Source: CAVVAL01 sp963742725
Lineage (GTDB): Bacteria > Actinomycetota > Actinomycetes > Mycobacteriales > Cryptosporangiaceae
DNA: 64,000 nucleotides
Assembly (NCBI GenBank): GCA_963742725.1
Contig: CAVUMX010000001.1
Coordinates: forward strand, 2,542,001 to 2,606,000
Reading direction: 5' to 3'
Below, in pieces: positions 8,828 to 17,339 of the stretch. Both the position numbers and the translations under genes were made by a program. Each line of letters starts with the position of its first letter. Position 1 is the first letter of the stretch. The notes beneath the pieces are model-generated. The model saw only the letters and a program-made list of their open reading frames with translations. It ran no database searches and was not told where the DNA came from.

Positions 8828-11248
8828 TCAGATAGGCGGTGGCGGCTTCGTCGGCTTGCCGCCGCGCGGTCGCCGCGTTGGTGGCGTCCCAGGCGGCTTG
8901 GTCCCACCGGGTGTCGGCGTGGCCGACGGCTTCGGATCGGGCGCCTTGCCGTTGCTCACGAAGATCGTGACGATGCCGCCCTTGCTTCCCGAGTCGCCGC
9001 CGCCCGGGTCGGTGCGGGCGACCAGTCCGGCGCGGTGCTTGGAGCCGATCCGGTCCGGGCTGACCCGGACCTTGAACCCGGCCTTCGCGAGACGCGCCGT
9101 CGCCCGGTCCACGCTCCACCCGTCGACGTCCGGTACCCGCACCCGGATGCCGTACGCGCGCAGCGATGTCGGTTTGACGAACGCCTTCACCGGCAGGCCG
9201 GCGAGCGCCGCCTTCATCGTCTCGTTGAACACCCTGGTGGGGATCTTGGTGCCGGGCACCGTCTCCGTCGGGTGGTCGGGGTTGGCGACGAACGCGGCGG
9301 CGGCGGCGTTCGGGGTGAAGCCGACGAGCCACGCCGCGTTGTTGTCGTCGGTCGTACCGGTCTTGCCGGCGATCGGCCGGGTGGTGGCTCCGCCGACGCT
9401 GCCGCCGGTGATCCCGTTCTTGATCGAGCAGGCAGCCATCGCGCGGTCGCCGACCGGGCACCGGGCCGCGTCGGCCGCGGCGTCGGCGACGTCCGGCGGG
9501 ATCACCTGCTTGCAGTGCGACTTCAGCGGGATCGGCTTGCCGTTGCGGTCGAGCATCTTCAGGAGCGGCGTCGCATCGCATCGCTTGCCCCGGGCGGCGA
9601 TCGTCGCGTACGCGTTGGCCATGTCGAGGGGGCTGACCAGCGCCGTGCCGAGCGTGAACGAACCGCCGGTCGCGTTCGGGTCCTTCTGGACCGCCGCCTT
9701 GATGTCCAGGTCAGGCTGGGAGCGGAGCGGGATGCCGAGCTTCTCGGCCATCGCCACCACGGACTTGACCGTGACCATCTCCTGCAACTGAACGAAGAAC
9801 GTGTTGACCGACTCGCCGAACCCGGACCACATGGTGTGCGTGCCCGCCATCGCCGGGGACGCGTTCTTCGGGCAGTACCGGTCGCCGCCGACCTTGCACG
9901 GGTTCTTGTAGATCGACTTGTACCGGTTCGGCGAGTTGATGCGCGTGTTCAACGGCAGGCCGTCGGCCAGCGCGGCGACCATCGTGAACAGCTTGAACGT
10001 CGACCCGGACTGGTACCCGGGCGACGTGCTGGAGCCGGACAGCAGCGGGTTCACCGAGTTCGGCGCCTTGTGCCACACGCCGCGGGGCGGGTTCTTGGCC
10101 AGGCTGTACGTCCGGTTGATCGCCATCGCGCGCACCTGCCCGGTGCCCGGCGTGACCAGGACGATGCCCGTCGCGAACCGGCTGTGGCGGTTGAGTTCGG
10201 TGTCGATCTTGCGCTGCGCCGCGGCCTGCACCTTCGGGTCGAGCGCGGTGTAGATCCGGTAGCCGCCCTTGCGGAGGTTGTCCTCGCGCTCGCGGGTCGA
10301 GTCGCCGAACTCGACCTGCCCCTTCCACCAGGTCAGGAACCAGTCGCAGTAGTAGCCCCACTCGGCGCGGCCGGTCGTGCAGGACTGCGGCGTGCGCTTC
10401 GGCTTGAGGACGATCGGCAGCTTCTTGGCGGCGTCCGCCTCTTCCTGCGACACGAAGTGCTGGTCGACCATGCGCTGCAGGACGTAGTCACGGCGGTCCT
10501 GCGCCTTCTCCTTCGACTCCGGTCCGGCCATCGGGTTGTACTGCGTCGGGCTCTTGACCATGCCGGCGAGCATCGCCGACTCGGCCAGCGTCAGGTCCTT
10601 GAGCTGCTTGGAGAAGTAGACCTTGGCCGCCGATGCCACGCCGTACCCGCCATTGCCGAAGAAGGCGATGTTCAGGTACTTCTCCAGCATCTCCTCCTTG
10701 GAGAACTTCTTCTCCAGCGCCACGGCGTACCGCATCTCGCTGACCTTGCGCGCGGCCGTGTCGGCTTCGGCGGCGTCCCGCTCGGCCCTGGTCTTGGCGC
10801 TGTACTTGAGGATGTTCTTCACGTACTGCTGGGTCAGCGTGGACGCGCCCTGCGTGATCTTGCCGGACTGCTGGTTGGCGATGAACGCGCGCACGACGCC
10901 CTGGAGGTCGACGCCCTTGTGCTCGTAGAACCGCACGTCCTCGGCGGCGACCATCGCGTCGCGCATGACCTGCGGCACGTCGCGGAGCAGCGCGAGTTCG
11001 CGGTTCTCGTCGTAGAACGACGTGATGAGCGTGCCGTCGGCGGCGTACAGGTACGAGATCTGCGGCAGGGGTGGCGTCTTCAGCTCGGCCGGCAGGTTCT
11101 GGAACGAGTCCGAGGCCGCTTTCGCGGTGAGGCCGGTGAACCCCAGGGCCGGGAACGCGGCGGCCGCGACCACGACTCCCGCGAGTACGCCGCAGAGCAG
11201 CAGGGTTGCCACGTTGGCGAGCACGCGGGCCTTAGAGGTCGACTTCAC
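8828..11248 (-). CDS. ponA2: bifunctional penicillin-binding protein, PonA2-type, with PASTA domain
   Basis: The 806-residue protein starts at GTG. An N-terminal membrane anchor (residues about 10-36) is followed by a GT51 glycosyltransferase domain with AAEDVRFYEHKGVD and GASTLTQQYVKN. The transpeptidase domain has SGSTFKLF (SxxK, about residue 412), SVN and KTGTTDD. A single PASTA domain (RVPDVDGWSVDRATARLAKA) precedes a proline/threonine-rich tail. It polymerises and cross-links peptidoglycan at the outer membrane face. Position beside a WhiB4-type regulator matches the M. tuberculosis ponA2-whiB4 arrangement. Length and all catalytic motifs are normal. Confidence 0.95.
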   Translation of the reverse strand: MKSTSKARVLANVATLLLCGVLAGVVVAAAAFPALGFTGLTAKAASDSFQNLPAELKTPPLPQISYLYAADGTLITSFYDENRELALLRDVPQVMRDAMVAAEDVRFYEHKGVDLQGVVRAFIANQQSGKITQGASTLTQQYVKNILKYSAKTRAERDAAEADTAARKVSEMRYAVALEKKFSKEEMLEKYLNIAFFGNGGYGVASAAKVYFSKQLKDLTLAESAMLAGMVKSPTQYNPMAGPESKEKAQDRRDYVLQRMVDQHFVSQEEADAAKKLPIVLKPKRTPQSCTTGRAEWGYYCDWFLTWWKGQVEFGDSTREREDNLRKGGYRIYTALDPKVQAAAQRKIDTELNRHSRFATGIVLVTPGTGQVRAMAINRTYSLAKNPPRGVWHKAPNSVNPLLSGSSTSPGYQSGSTFKLFTMVAALADGLPLNTRINSPNRYKSIYKNPCKVGGDRYCPKNASPAMAGTHTMWSGFGESVNTFFVQLQEMVTVKSVVAMAEKLGIPLRSQPDLDIKAAVQKDPNATGGSFTLGTALVSPLDMANAYATIAARGKRCDATPLLKMLDRNGKPIPLKSHCKQVIPPDVADAAADAARCPVGDRAMAACSIKNGITGGSVGGATTRPIAGKTGTTDDNNAAWLVGFTPNAAAAAFVANPDHPTETVPGTKIPTRVFNETMKAALAGLPVKAFVKPTSLRAYGIRVRVPDVDGWSVDRATARLAKAGFKVRVSPDRIGSKHRAGLVARTDPGGGDSGSKGGIVTIFVSNGKAPDPKPSATPTPGGTKPPGTPPTRRPRGGKPTKPPPPI

Positions 11249-11485
11249 CGGATCAGGGTACGACCCTTCGTACAGGGGCTAAGTGGCCGAACGGCCCTGT
11301 GACGCGGCACACCCCCGTTATCCTGCGACGTATCGGCCGTTCGGATGAGTACCCCTGACCGAAAGTATGAGTTGAGACAGGTCGATTGGCCCCTGCCGAC
11401 CTGTGTGTCCCTTTCCTACCGTCCTGAGTCAGGCGTGCCTGGCCGTACGGCTCGCCGATGGATCGCTACCCACGAGGGGGCCGGC

Positions 11486-11776
11486 ATGGACATGATCGCC
11501 GATTGGGCGAGCAAAGCAGCTTGTCGTGCCAGCGACCCGGACGCGCTCTTCGTACAGGGCGCGGCACAGAATCGGGCCAAGTCGGTATGCCTCGGGTGCC
11601 CTGTGCGCACCGAGTGCCTCGCCGACGCGCTCGACAACCGGGTGGAGTTCGGCGTCTGGGGCGGAATGACTGAGCGGGAGCGGAGGGCGTTGCTGCGCAA
11701 GCGGCCGGACGTCCGCTCGTGGTGGAAGTTGCTCAGCGCCGCCCGTCGCGCCCACGACCTTCAACCGACCGGGTAA
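11486..11776 (+). CDS. whiB4: WhiB-family [4Fe-4S] transcription factor, WhiB4/WblA type
   Basis: The start is ATG 11486 behind GAGGGGG; the open frame upstream (to 11345) is not WhiB-like. The 96-residue protein has the four cluster-binding Cys (AACRASDP, then CLGC and TEC), the GVWGGMTERER turn and a basic C-terminal helix. The combination DPDALFVQGAAQ and DNRVEFGVWGG is characteristic of M. tuberculosis WhiB4 and Streptomyces WblA, which sense redox signals and control oxidative-stress response and development. It is divergent from ponA2; the 237 bases between them hold the promoters, with no motif I can assign firmly. Confidence 0.93.
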   Translation: MDMIADWASKAACRASDPDALFVQGAAQNRAKSVCLGCPVRTECLADALDNRVEFGVWGGMTERERRALLRKRPDVRSWWKLLSAARRAHDLQPTG

Positions 11777-11779
11777 CCC

Positions 11780-12295
11780 CTACGGATATTCGACACCGGC
11801 AGCGCCGCCCCGCCGTGGGGCGGCGCCGTCGCGTTCCACCGTCTCGTCAAGCCGTTCCCGCAGCGTGCCCAGGATCTCGGCGAGCTGCTTCACCTGCTCG
11901 TCCGTGAGGTGGTCGAACAGGTTCCGCCGCACGCTCTCGACGTGCCCCGGCGCCGCGTCCACCAGCGTCTGGAAGCCCTCGTCCGTCAGCACCGCGAACT
12001 GACCCCTGCGGTCGTCGGGGCACGACTCGCGGCGTACCCAGCCGGCGTCCTCCATGCGCGCCACCTGGTGTGACAGCCGGCTCTTCGACGACAGCGACGC
12101 CGACGCGAGCTCCGTCATGCGCAGGCGACGGCCTTCGGCCTCGGACAGCTGCACCATCACCTCGTAGTCGGCCATCGACAGCCCGGACTGCCGTCCCAGC
12201 TCCCGGCCCAGCTGTTCGAACAGCAGCCGGTTGGTGCCTATCAGGCTGCGCCAGGCGCGCATCTCGACGTCGTTCAGCCAGCGTGGCGTGCTCAT
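11780..12295 (-). CDS. MarR-family transcriptional regulator
   Basis: The 171-residue protein has the MarR winged-helix fold: LSMADYEVMVQLSEAEGRRLRMTELA, recognition helix SSKSRLSHQVARMEDAGWVRRE, wing DDRRGQFAVLTDEG and C-terminal dimerisation helices. The ATG at 12295 faces the yceI-like gene across a 90-base divergent promoter containing two TTGA-N4-TCAA palindromes, so it most likely represses itself and the yceI-like gene. The ligand is unknown. It ends 3 bases from the whiB4 stop. Confidence 0.92.
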   Translation of the reverse strand: MSTPRWLNDVEMRAWRSLIGTNRLLFEQLGRELGRQSGLSMADYEVMVQLSEAEGRRLRMTELASASLSSKSRLSHQVARMEDAGWVRRESCPDDRRGQFAVLTDEGFQTLVDAAPGHVESVRRNLFDHLTDEQVKQLAEILGTLRERLDETVERDGAAPRRGGAAGVEYP

Positions 12296-12318
12296 GAGGA
12301 GATCGTACCGCCCCGGTA

Positions 12319-12366
12319 GTTGACAGTTCAACAAAGTCGCCCTATGGTTTGGTTGATCGTTCAACC
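12319..12366. promoter_or_regulatory. paired MarR operators in divergent marR/yceI promoter
   Basis: Two perfect palindromes share the core TTGA-N4-TCAA: GTTGACAGTTCAAC at 12319-12332 and GGTTGATCGTTCAACC at 12351-12366. Their centres are 33 bases apart, close to three helical turns, so two dimers would sit on the same DNA face. Both lie between the start codons of the marR and yceI-like genes. Confidence 0.8.
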
Positions 12367-12385
12367 AATGGAGAGGTTCCAGCTC

Positions 12386-12940
12386 ATGACCACCGCCACG
12401 ATCACCGTCCCGGGCCTCACTGCCGGCGTCTGGACCATCGACCCGACGCACTCCGAGGTCTCCTTCGCCGTCCGCCACCTGATGGTGAGCAAGGTCCGCG
12501 GCGTCTTCACCGCGTTCTCCGGCGCACTGAACGTCGCCGAGAACGTGCTCGACTCCTCGGTCACCGCGACCGTCGACATGACTTCGATCGACACCCGCGA
12601 GCCGAACCGGGACGCGCACCTGCGCAGCCCCGACTTCTTCGAAACCGACATCTACCCCGAGATGACGTTCGCCTCGACCGCGCTCCGCCCGGCGGGCGAC
12701 AGCTACGTACTCGTCGGCGACCTGACCATCAAGGGCGTGACGAAGCAGGTCGAGTTCTCGCTCGACTTCAACGGTGTGGGACCGGACGCCTACGGCGGCA
12801 CCCGCGCCGGCTTCACCGCCGAGACCGAGATCAGCCGCAGCGAGTTCGGCGTCGACATCCAGATGCCGCTCGACGGCGGCGGCGTGGTCGTCGGCGACAA
12901 GGTGAAGATCGCCCTGGAGATCCAGGCGATCCGCCAGTAG
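12386..12940 (+). CDS. YceI family protein
   Basis: The start is ATG 12386 with GGAGAGG 9 bases upstream. The 184-residue protein is a complete YceI lipocalin-like beta barrel: GVWTIDPTHSEVSFAVRHLM, VSKVRGVFTAFSG, DTREPNRDAHLRSPDFFET, GDLTIKGVTKQVEF. YceI proteins bind long polyisoprenoid or amphiphilic ligands. No signal peptide is seen, so it appears cytoplasmic. Its promoter carries the MarR operators, which suggests induction by a small lipophilic or phenolic signal; this is inference. Confidence 0.92.
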   Translation: MTTATITVPGLTAGVWTIDPTHSEVSFAVRHLMVSKVRGVFTAFSGALNVAENVLDSSVTATVDMTSIDTREPNRDAHLRSPDFFETDIYPEMTFASTALRPAGDSYVLVGDLTIKGVTKQVEFSLDFNGVGPDAYGGTRAGFTAETEISRSEFGVDIQMPLDGGGVVVGDKVKIALEIQAIRQ

Positions 12941-12945
12941 GCGGG

Positions 12946-14076
12946 CTAGGCGAAGGCTTCGCCGATGCGGCGCAAGCCTTCCAGGTCGTGGACGTCGCCG
13001 GGTTCTGCCGGCACCTCCATGACAGCGACGTCCGGGTGGGCCGACGTGAACCGCGCGGCCACCCGGCGCTCCCGCGTCACCAGTTGCACCAGATCGGCGT
13101 GGACCCGCAGCACCCCCGCCGTCACCGGCGATTCGCCCTCGGCGTCGAGACGCTGAGCGGCCGCCAGGCTCTGCTCGACCGTCAGGTCCAGGGCCCCGCT
13201 GCGGTGGACCCGGTTCAGCACCAGCCCGACCAGCGGCATCCGCTCCTCGGCGAGCCGCTCGGCGAAGTACGACGCCTCCCGGACCGCGTCCGGCTCGGGT
13301 GCTGCCACCACCACGAACGCCGTCCCGGGCGTCTTGAGTAGTTCGTACGTCTGCTGCGCGCGCTCCCGGAACCCACCGAACATCGAGTCGAGCGCGGCCA
13401 CGAAGCCGGACAGGTCCGTCAGCAGCTGGGCACCGATGATCTTCGTGATGATCCGGTTGAAGAACGAGAACGACACCGAAACCATCTTGAGGACGCCTCG
13501 TCCGCCCGTTTTCGCCGGCGCCATCAGCAGCCGCAGGATGCGGCCGTCCAGGAAGCGGGCGAGCCGCTGCGGTGCGTCCAGGAAGTCCAGCGCGGACCGG
13601 CTCGGCGGCGTGTCCACGACGATCAGGTCCCACTCGTCGGCCGCGCGGAGCTGGCTCAGCTTCTCCATCGCCATGTACTCCTGCGTCCCGGAGAACGTGG
13701 ACGACATGGCCTGGTAGAAGGGGTTCGCGAAGATCTCCTCGGCGCGGTCCGGGTCGGTGTGGGCGAGCACCACCTCGTCGAAGGTGCGCTTCATGTCCAG
13801 CATCATCGCGTGCAGCTCGCCGCCGGTGACGCCCTTGACCTGGCGCGGGGTGTTGTCCAGCTCGGTCAGGCCCATCGACTGCGCGAGACGGCGCGCCGGA
13901 TCGATCGTCAGCACGACCGTCCGCCGGCCGGCTTCGGCGGCGCGCAACGCCAGCGCGGCGGCCGTCGTCGTCTTGCCGACGCCGCCCGAACCGCAGCACA
14001 CCACGATCCGGATGTCGGGGTCGCGGACGACGGCGTCCAGGTCGAGCCGGGGTGCTGTCACGGCGGTCGGTGTCAC
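12946..14076 (-). CDS. ArsA/Get3-like ATPase, second subunit (BagB/Rv3680-like)
   Basis: The 376-residue P-loop ATPase has Walker A GSGGVGKTTTAAALAL, the IDPARRLAQ segment and IVVDTPPSRSALDFLD (switch II). It lacks the Cys cluster needed for arsenite binding. M. tuberculosis Rv3679-Rv3680 form a heterodimeric Get3-like ATPase linked to envelope and glycerol-dependent tolerance; this gene pair matches by order and features. Its GTG overlaps the stop of the upstream partner by 4 bases, so equimolar synthesis is likely. It ends 5 bases from the convergent yceI-like gene. Confidence 0.88.
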   Translation of the reverse strand: MTPTAVTAPRLDLDAVVRDPDIRIVVCCGSGGVGKTTTAAALALRAAEAGRRTVVLTIDPARRLAQSMGLTELDNTPRQVKGVTGGELHAMMLDMKRTFDEVVLAHTDPDRAEEIFANPFYQAMSSTFSGTQEYMAMEKLSQLRAADEWDLIVVDTPPSRSALDFLDAPQRLARFLDGRILRLLMAPAKTGGRGVLKMVSVSFSFFNRIITKIIGAQLLTDLSGFVAALDSMFGGFRERAQQTYELLKTPGTAFVVVAAPEPDAVREASYFAERLAEERMPLVGLVLNRVHRSGALDLTVEQSLAAAQRLDAEGESPVTAGVLRVHADLVQLVTRERRVAARFTSAHPDVAVMEVPAEPGDVHDLEGLRRIGEAFA

Positions 14077-15059
14077 AGTGGGCGGACTCCCTGCTCGTGG
14101 AGCGAGTCGGCCAGCTCGTACAAGCCGCCGAGGTCGACGCCGTCCGGGAGGAACGGCAGTTCGAGCATCGGCCGTCCGAGCCCGGCCAGCTCGCCGCGGA
14201 GCCGGGACTCCAGGGTGTGCCGGGCGCGGTGTTCGGCGGCCTCGTCGGCGAGTGCCTTCACGGTCGTCCGGTCGGCGGGCAGCCCGGCGGCGACGAGGCC
14301 CCGCTTCAGCTCGGTGGCCGTCACGCGTCCGCCCGCGAGCGTGGACGCCCGGACGGCGTTGACGATCACTGTGCCGACGGGGAGGCCGAGGCTGGTCAGC
14401 TCGGCGATGGCGTCCGCCGTCTCCTGCACCGGCATCTCCTCCAGCAGCGAGACGGCGTGCACCGACGTCATCGGCGACCGGAGCACGGCCATGACGCCGT
14501 CGCTCTGGGACTTGATCGGCCCCATGCGGGCCAGGCCGGCGACCTCGGCAGTCACGTTGAGGAACCGCCCGATACGGCCGGTCGGCGGCGCGTCCAGCAC
14601 GACCGCGTCGTAGACCCGGTGGCCGCGTTCCACCCGGGTCACGGCCTCCTTGACCTTGCCGGTCAGCAGGACGTCACGCATGCCGGGCGCGATCGTGGCG
14701 GCGAAGTCGATCGCGCCGAACCGCTTCAGCGCCTTACCGGCGCGGCCCAGCTTGTAGAACATCTCCAGGTAGTCCAGGAGCGCTTCCTCGGCGTCCACCG
14801 CCAGCGCGCGCACCTCGCCGCCCCGGGGCGCGACCGCGATCTTGCGCTCCGCGTACGGCAGCGGCGGGACGTCGAACAGCTGCGCGATGCCCTGCCGGCC
14901 CTCGACTTCCAGCAGCAACGTCCGCTTCCCGCCGGCGGCCAGGGCGAGCGCGAGCGCGGCGGCCACGGTCGTCTTGCCCGTCCCGCCCTTGCCTGTCACC
15001 ACGTGGAGTCGGGCCGCGGGCCAGTCAGAGGACACCCGTCGAGCGTAGCCACGTCCCAC
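14073..15059 (-). CDS. ArsA/Get3-like ATPase, first subunit (BagA/Rv3679-like)
   Basis: The 328-residue protein has a deviant Walker A VTGKGGTGKTTVAAALALA with the signature lysine typical of Get3/MinD dimers, and YDAVVLDAPPTGRIGRFLN. The start shown is GTG 15059; GTG 15035 (VSSDWPAARL) is equally possible since neither has a strong ribosome-binding site. It is translated with its partner through a GTGA overlap. Together they should form a dimeric ATPase that, by analogy with the mycobacterial pair, acts on envelope homeostasis rather than arsenic export. Confidence 0.88.
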   Translation of the reverse strand: MGRGYARRVSSDWPAARLHVVTGKGGTGKTTVAAALALALAAGGKRTLLLEVEGRQGIAQLFDVPPLPYAERKIAVAPRGGEVRALAVDAEEALLDYLEMFYKLGRAGKALKRFGAIDFAATIAPGMRDVLLTGKVKEAVTRVERGHRVYDAVVLDAPPTGRIGRFLNVTAEVAGLARMGPIKSQSDGVMAVLRSPMTSVHAVSLLEEMPVQETADAIAELTSLGLPVGTVIVNAVRASTLAGGRVTATELKRGLVAAGLPADRTTVKALADEAAEHRARHTLESRLRGELAGLGRPMLELPFLPDGVDLGGLYELADSLHEQGVRPL

Positions 15060-15080
15060 GGGTGCCCTCCGCGATACCGG

Positions 15081-15777
15081 TCACTTCTTGGTGTCGCACA
15101 CCTTCCAGCCGCCTTCCTTCACGACGATGAACGTCAGCGGGAACGGCGGGCTGGTCTGGCCGGCGATCGGCATCGTGAGCTGCGCGGTGACCTCGTGCTT
15201 GTCGCCGCTGACGCGCTTGTCGTCACTGATCGTCCAGTTGACGTTCTTCAGCGCCTCGCGCACCTGCTCGCTCTCCGGCGTCGAGCTGCTGCCGCCCAGG
15301 TCGCTGACGTTGACCTCGTCCTTCTCCGCGTTGCACGTCACCTCCTTCGCGGCCTTGGAGTCCTGCGCCTTCACGGCGTCGAGGAAGGTGTTCACGGCGT
15401 CCGTCGGGCTGTCCTCGCCGCCGGAGTTGATCCTCTTGTACACCCCGTACCCGACGCCGCCGCAGCACAGGACCAGCAGCAGGCCCACACCGAGCAGCGA
15501 GAACAGCCAGACCTTGCCACTCTTCTTCGGCGGCGGCGCGCCGTACGCGCCGGGCTGCTGGGGGTAACCGGGCTGCTGGGGGTAGCTGGGCTGCTGGCCG
15601 TACGGCGGCTGGCCCGGTTGCCCGTAGGGCTGGCCCGGGGCCTGCGGCGGCATCGGCGGGCCGGGCGTGCTGGGGCGGCTGGCCGTACGGCGGGGGCTGT
15701 CCGTAGGGCTGTCCCGGCGGCTGGCCGTACGGCGGCTGCTGGTTCGGGTCCGGGTACTGGCCCGGCGGCTGGGTCAT
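15081..15777 (-). CDS. proline-rich single-pass membrane protein (DUF4878-like), apparent frameshift
   Basis: The ATG at 15777 opens MTQPPGQYPDPNQQPPYGQP, a Gln/Pro/Gly/Tyr-rich cytoplasmic tail. The tail continues, after a one-base frame change near the G-run at 15672-15675, as APGQPYGQPGQPPYG, then a transmembrane helix (WLFSLLGVGLLLVLCCGG) and an extracytoplasmic domain of about 115 residues with two Cys that resembles DUF4878 lipoprotein-like domains (DAVNTFLDAVKAQDSKAA). The shift lies in repetitive sequence, so a base-calling error in the homopolymer is as likely as a real mutation. Function unknown. Confidence 0.65.
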
Positions 15778-15860
15778 GGTGGTGGTCCCCCCGAGGCGGA
15801 AGTTGGGCGGTCAGGCTACCGGGCGGGCACACCCAGGTGGCCGGGGTTTAGGGTTCGGCC

Positions 15861-16019
15861 ATGCAGAAGTGGGAGTACGTGACCGTGCCGCTGCTGGTAC
15901 ACGCGACGAAGCAGATCCTCGACACGTGGGGCGACCAGGGCTACGAGCTCGTCCAGGTCGTGCCAGGGCCGAACCCCGAACAGCTCGTGGCGTACCTCAA
16001 GCGCCCGAAGGACGCCTGA
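15861..16019 (+). CDS. DUF4177 domain small protein
   Basis: A 52-residue protein starts at ATG 15861 (MQKWEYVTVPLL) and contains ILDTWGDQGYELVQVVPGP, the pattern of DUF4177. Its stop TGA shares an A with the ATG of the RidA-like gene (TGATG), so the two are coupled. The same small gene precedes the RidA homologue in other actinobacteria as far as I recall. It is too short for usual ORF filters. Biochemical role unknown. Confidence 0.85.
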   Translation: MQKWEYVTVPLLVHATKQILDTWGDQGYELVQVVPGPNPEQLVAYLKRPKDA

Positions 16020-16474
16020 TGGGTGCCGTCGAGCGGCTCGCCGAGCTGGGCCTGAAGCTGCCGGCCGTCGCCGCGCCGCTCGCCTCGTACGTGCCGGCGG
16101 TCCGGACGGGAAACCACGTGTACACGTCCGGCCAGCTGCCGATCGTGGATGGCGCGCTCGTCGCCACCGGCAAGGTCGGCGCCGATGTCACGCCGGAACA
16201 GGCCAAGGACCTGGCCCGGCAGTGCGCGCTGAACGCGCTGGCGGCGGTGGACGCGCTGGTGGGGCTCGACTCCGTCGTCCGGATCGTGAAGGTCGTGGGG
16301 TTCGTCGCCTCGGCGGAGGGCTTCACCGGCCAGCCCGGTGTGGTGAACGGCGCGAGCGAGCTGTTCGGCGACGTCTTCGGTGAGGCCGGCAAGCACGCCC
16401 GCAGCGCGGTCGGCGTCGCGGAACTCCCGCTCGGCGCCCCCGTCGAGGTCGAACTGCTCGTCGAGGTCAGCTAG
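16019..16474 (+). CDS. RidA/YjgF-family protein
   Basis: The 151-residue protein has the RidA fold: YVPAVRTGNHVYTSGQLPI, a central DLARQCALNALAAVDALVGLD, and a C-terminal HARSAVGVAELPLGAPVEVE, where the Arg-Ser-Ala-Val-Gly-Val context is the substrate-binding region of the YjgF trimer and the terminal Glu is kept. Classic RidA hydrolyses reactive enamine/imine intermediates from PLP enzymes; this longer subgroup (Rv3678c-like) is not proven to do so. It overlaps the end of the convergent MerR gene by 8 bases. Confidence 0.9.
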   Translation: MGAVERLAELGLKLPAVAAPLASYVPAVRTGNHVYTSGQLPIVDGALVATGKVGADVTPEQAKDLARQCALNALAAVDALVGLDSVVRIVKVVGFVASAEGFTGQPGVVNGASELFGDVFGEAGKHARSAVGVAELPLGAPVEVELLVEVS

Positions 16475-17225
16475 GGAGCTGGTCCGGGGTCAGGCCGAAC
16501 TGCTCCCGGACCTCGATCGCCATCTGGACCTCGAACGTCGCCGTGACGATGGCGGTGGCGATCGGGGCCAGGATCGCGTAGTCCTCCAGGGCGCGGCGGC
16601 CGCTGTCGTGGTCTCCGAAGTACGTGCGGAACGTGTTGACCAGTTCGCGCGCGATGGCCTGCGCCTGCGCGGCGATCTCCAGCTGGACCCGGGTGATCTC
16701 CGGCGACGGCAGGCCCATCTCGCGCGCCCGCCGGCCGGCCTCGACCAGGACGGGGTGCGTGCCCTGCCAGACGCCGTCCGGCGTGCGGCGGGCGATCCCG
16801 AACGACTCCAGCCGCTCCAGGGCGCCCGGCTGGGCGAGCAGCGCGACCATGCCGTCCGGCTCGATCGCGAGCTTGGCGTCGTCGAACTCGTCGCCGGGCA
16901 GGAACCGCATGGCGATCGCCTCGGCGCGCCACGCCAGCGCCAGCTCGCCGGCCTCGTTCCCGGCCCGGACCAGCGCGCGGATCGCGGCGAGGGAGAACCC
17001 GCCGTTCTGCAACCGGCGGATCAGCGACAGCCGCTCGACGTGGCTGTTGTCGTAGACGCTGCGCCGCCCCACCCGCCGGGGCGGATGCAGCAGCCGGCGC
17101 GACTGGTGGGCCCTGATGTTGCGCACAGTCATGCCGGACCGCTCGGCGAGCTGATCGACGCTGAGTAGTTCTTCCTCGTTACCGGCGTACGGCGGCGGCC
17201 CAGCATCGTTGCTCCGCTCCGCCAT
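16467..17225 (-). CDS. MerR-family transcriptional regulator
   Basis: The ATG at 17225 (MAERSNDAGPP) gives 252 residues; the open frame extends further upstream without a good start. An N-terminal MerR winged helix (LLSVDQLAERSGMTVRNIRA, then GRRSVYDNSHVERLSLIRRL) is followed by about 170 residues with no metal-binding Cys, so it is not a metal sensor. The C-terminal half is predicted helical and acidic, and its ligand is unknown. It is divergent from the Nudix gene. Confidence 0.88.
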   Translation of the reverse strand: MAERSNDAGPPPYAGNEEELLSVDQLAERSGMTVRNIRAHQSRRLLHPPRRVGRRSVYDNSHVERLSLIRRLQNGGFSLAAIRALVRAGNEAGELALAWRAEAIAMRFLPGDEFDDAKLAIEPDGMVALLAQPGALERLESFGIARRTPDGVWQGTHPVLVEAGRRAREMGLPSPEITRVQLEIAAQAQAIARELVNTFRTYFGDHDSGRRALEDYAILAPIATAIVTATFEVQMAIEVREQFGLTPDQLPS

Positions 17226-17237
17226 CACAACGGAAAC

Positions 17238-17254
17238 CGTACCGAAGGTGTACG
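17238..17254. promoter_or_regulatory. candidate MerR operator palindrome
   Basis: CGTAC and GTACG arms (17238-17242, 17250-17254) flank a 7-base spacer just upstream of the merR start and in the divergent promoter shared with the Nudix gene. Size and place suit a MerR dimer, but arms of only 5 bases make this tentative. Confidence 0.4.
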
Positions 17255-17339
17255 ACGTTCTGACACCACGTTTGGCACGCTGTCCACAGGCGGCGGTACT
17301 CCGGCGACCGATCGGCCGGCGAGGTGTCAAGATTCACGC

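Noticed and set aside
8856..11302. Large plus-strand ORFs opposite ponA2
   Set aside because: They mirror a gene with full PBP motifs and show Arg/His/Asp-rich composition typical of antisense frames.
13759..15851. Plus-strand ORFs across the BagA/BagB-like genes
   Set aside because: They lack motifs and oppose two coupled ATPase genes with intact P-loops.
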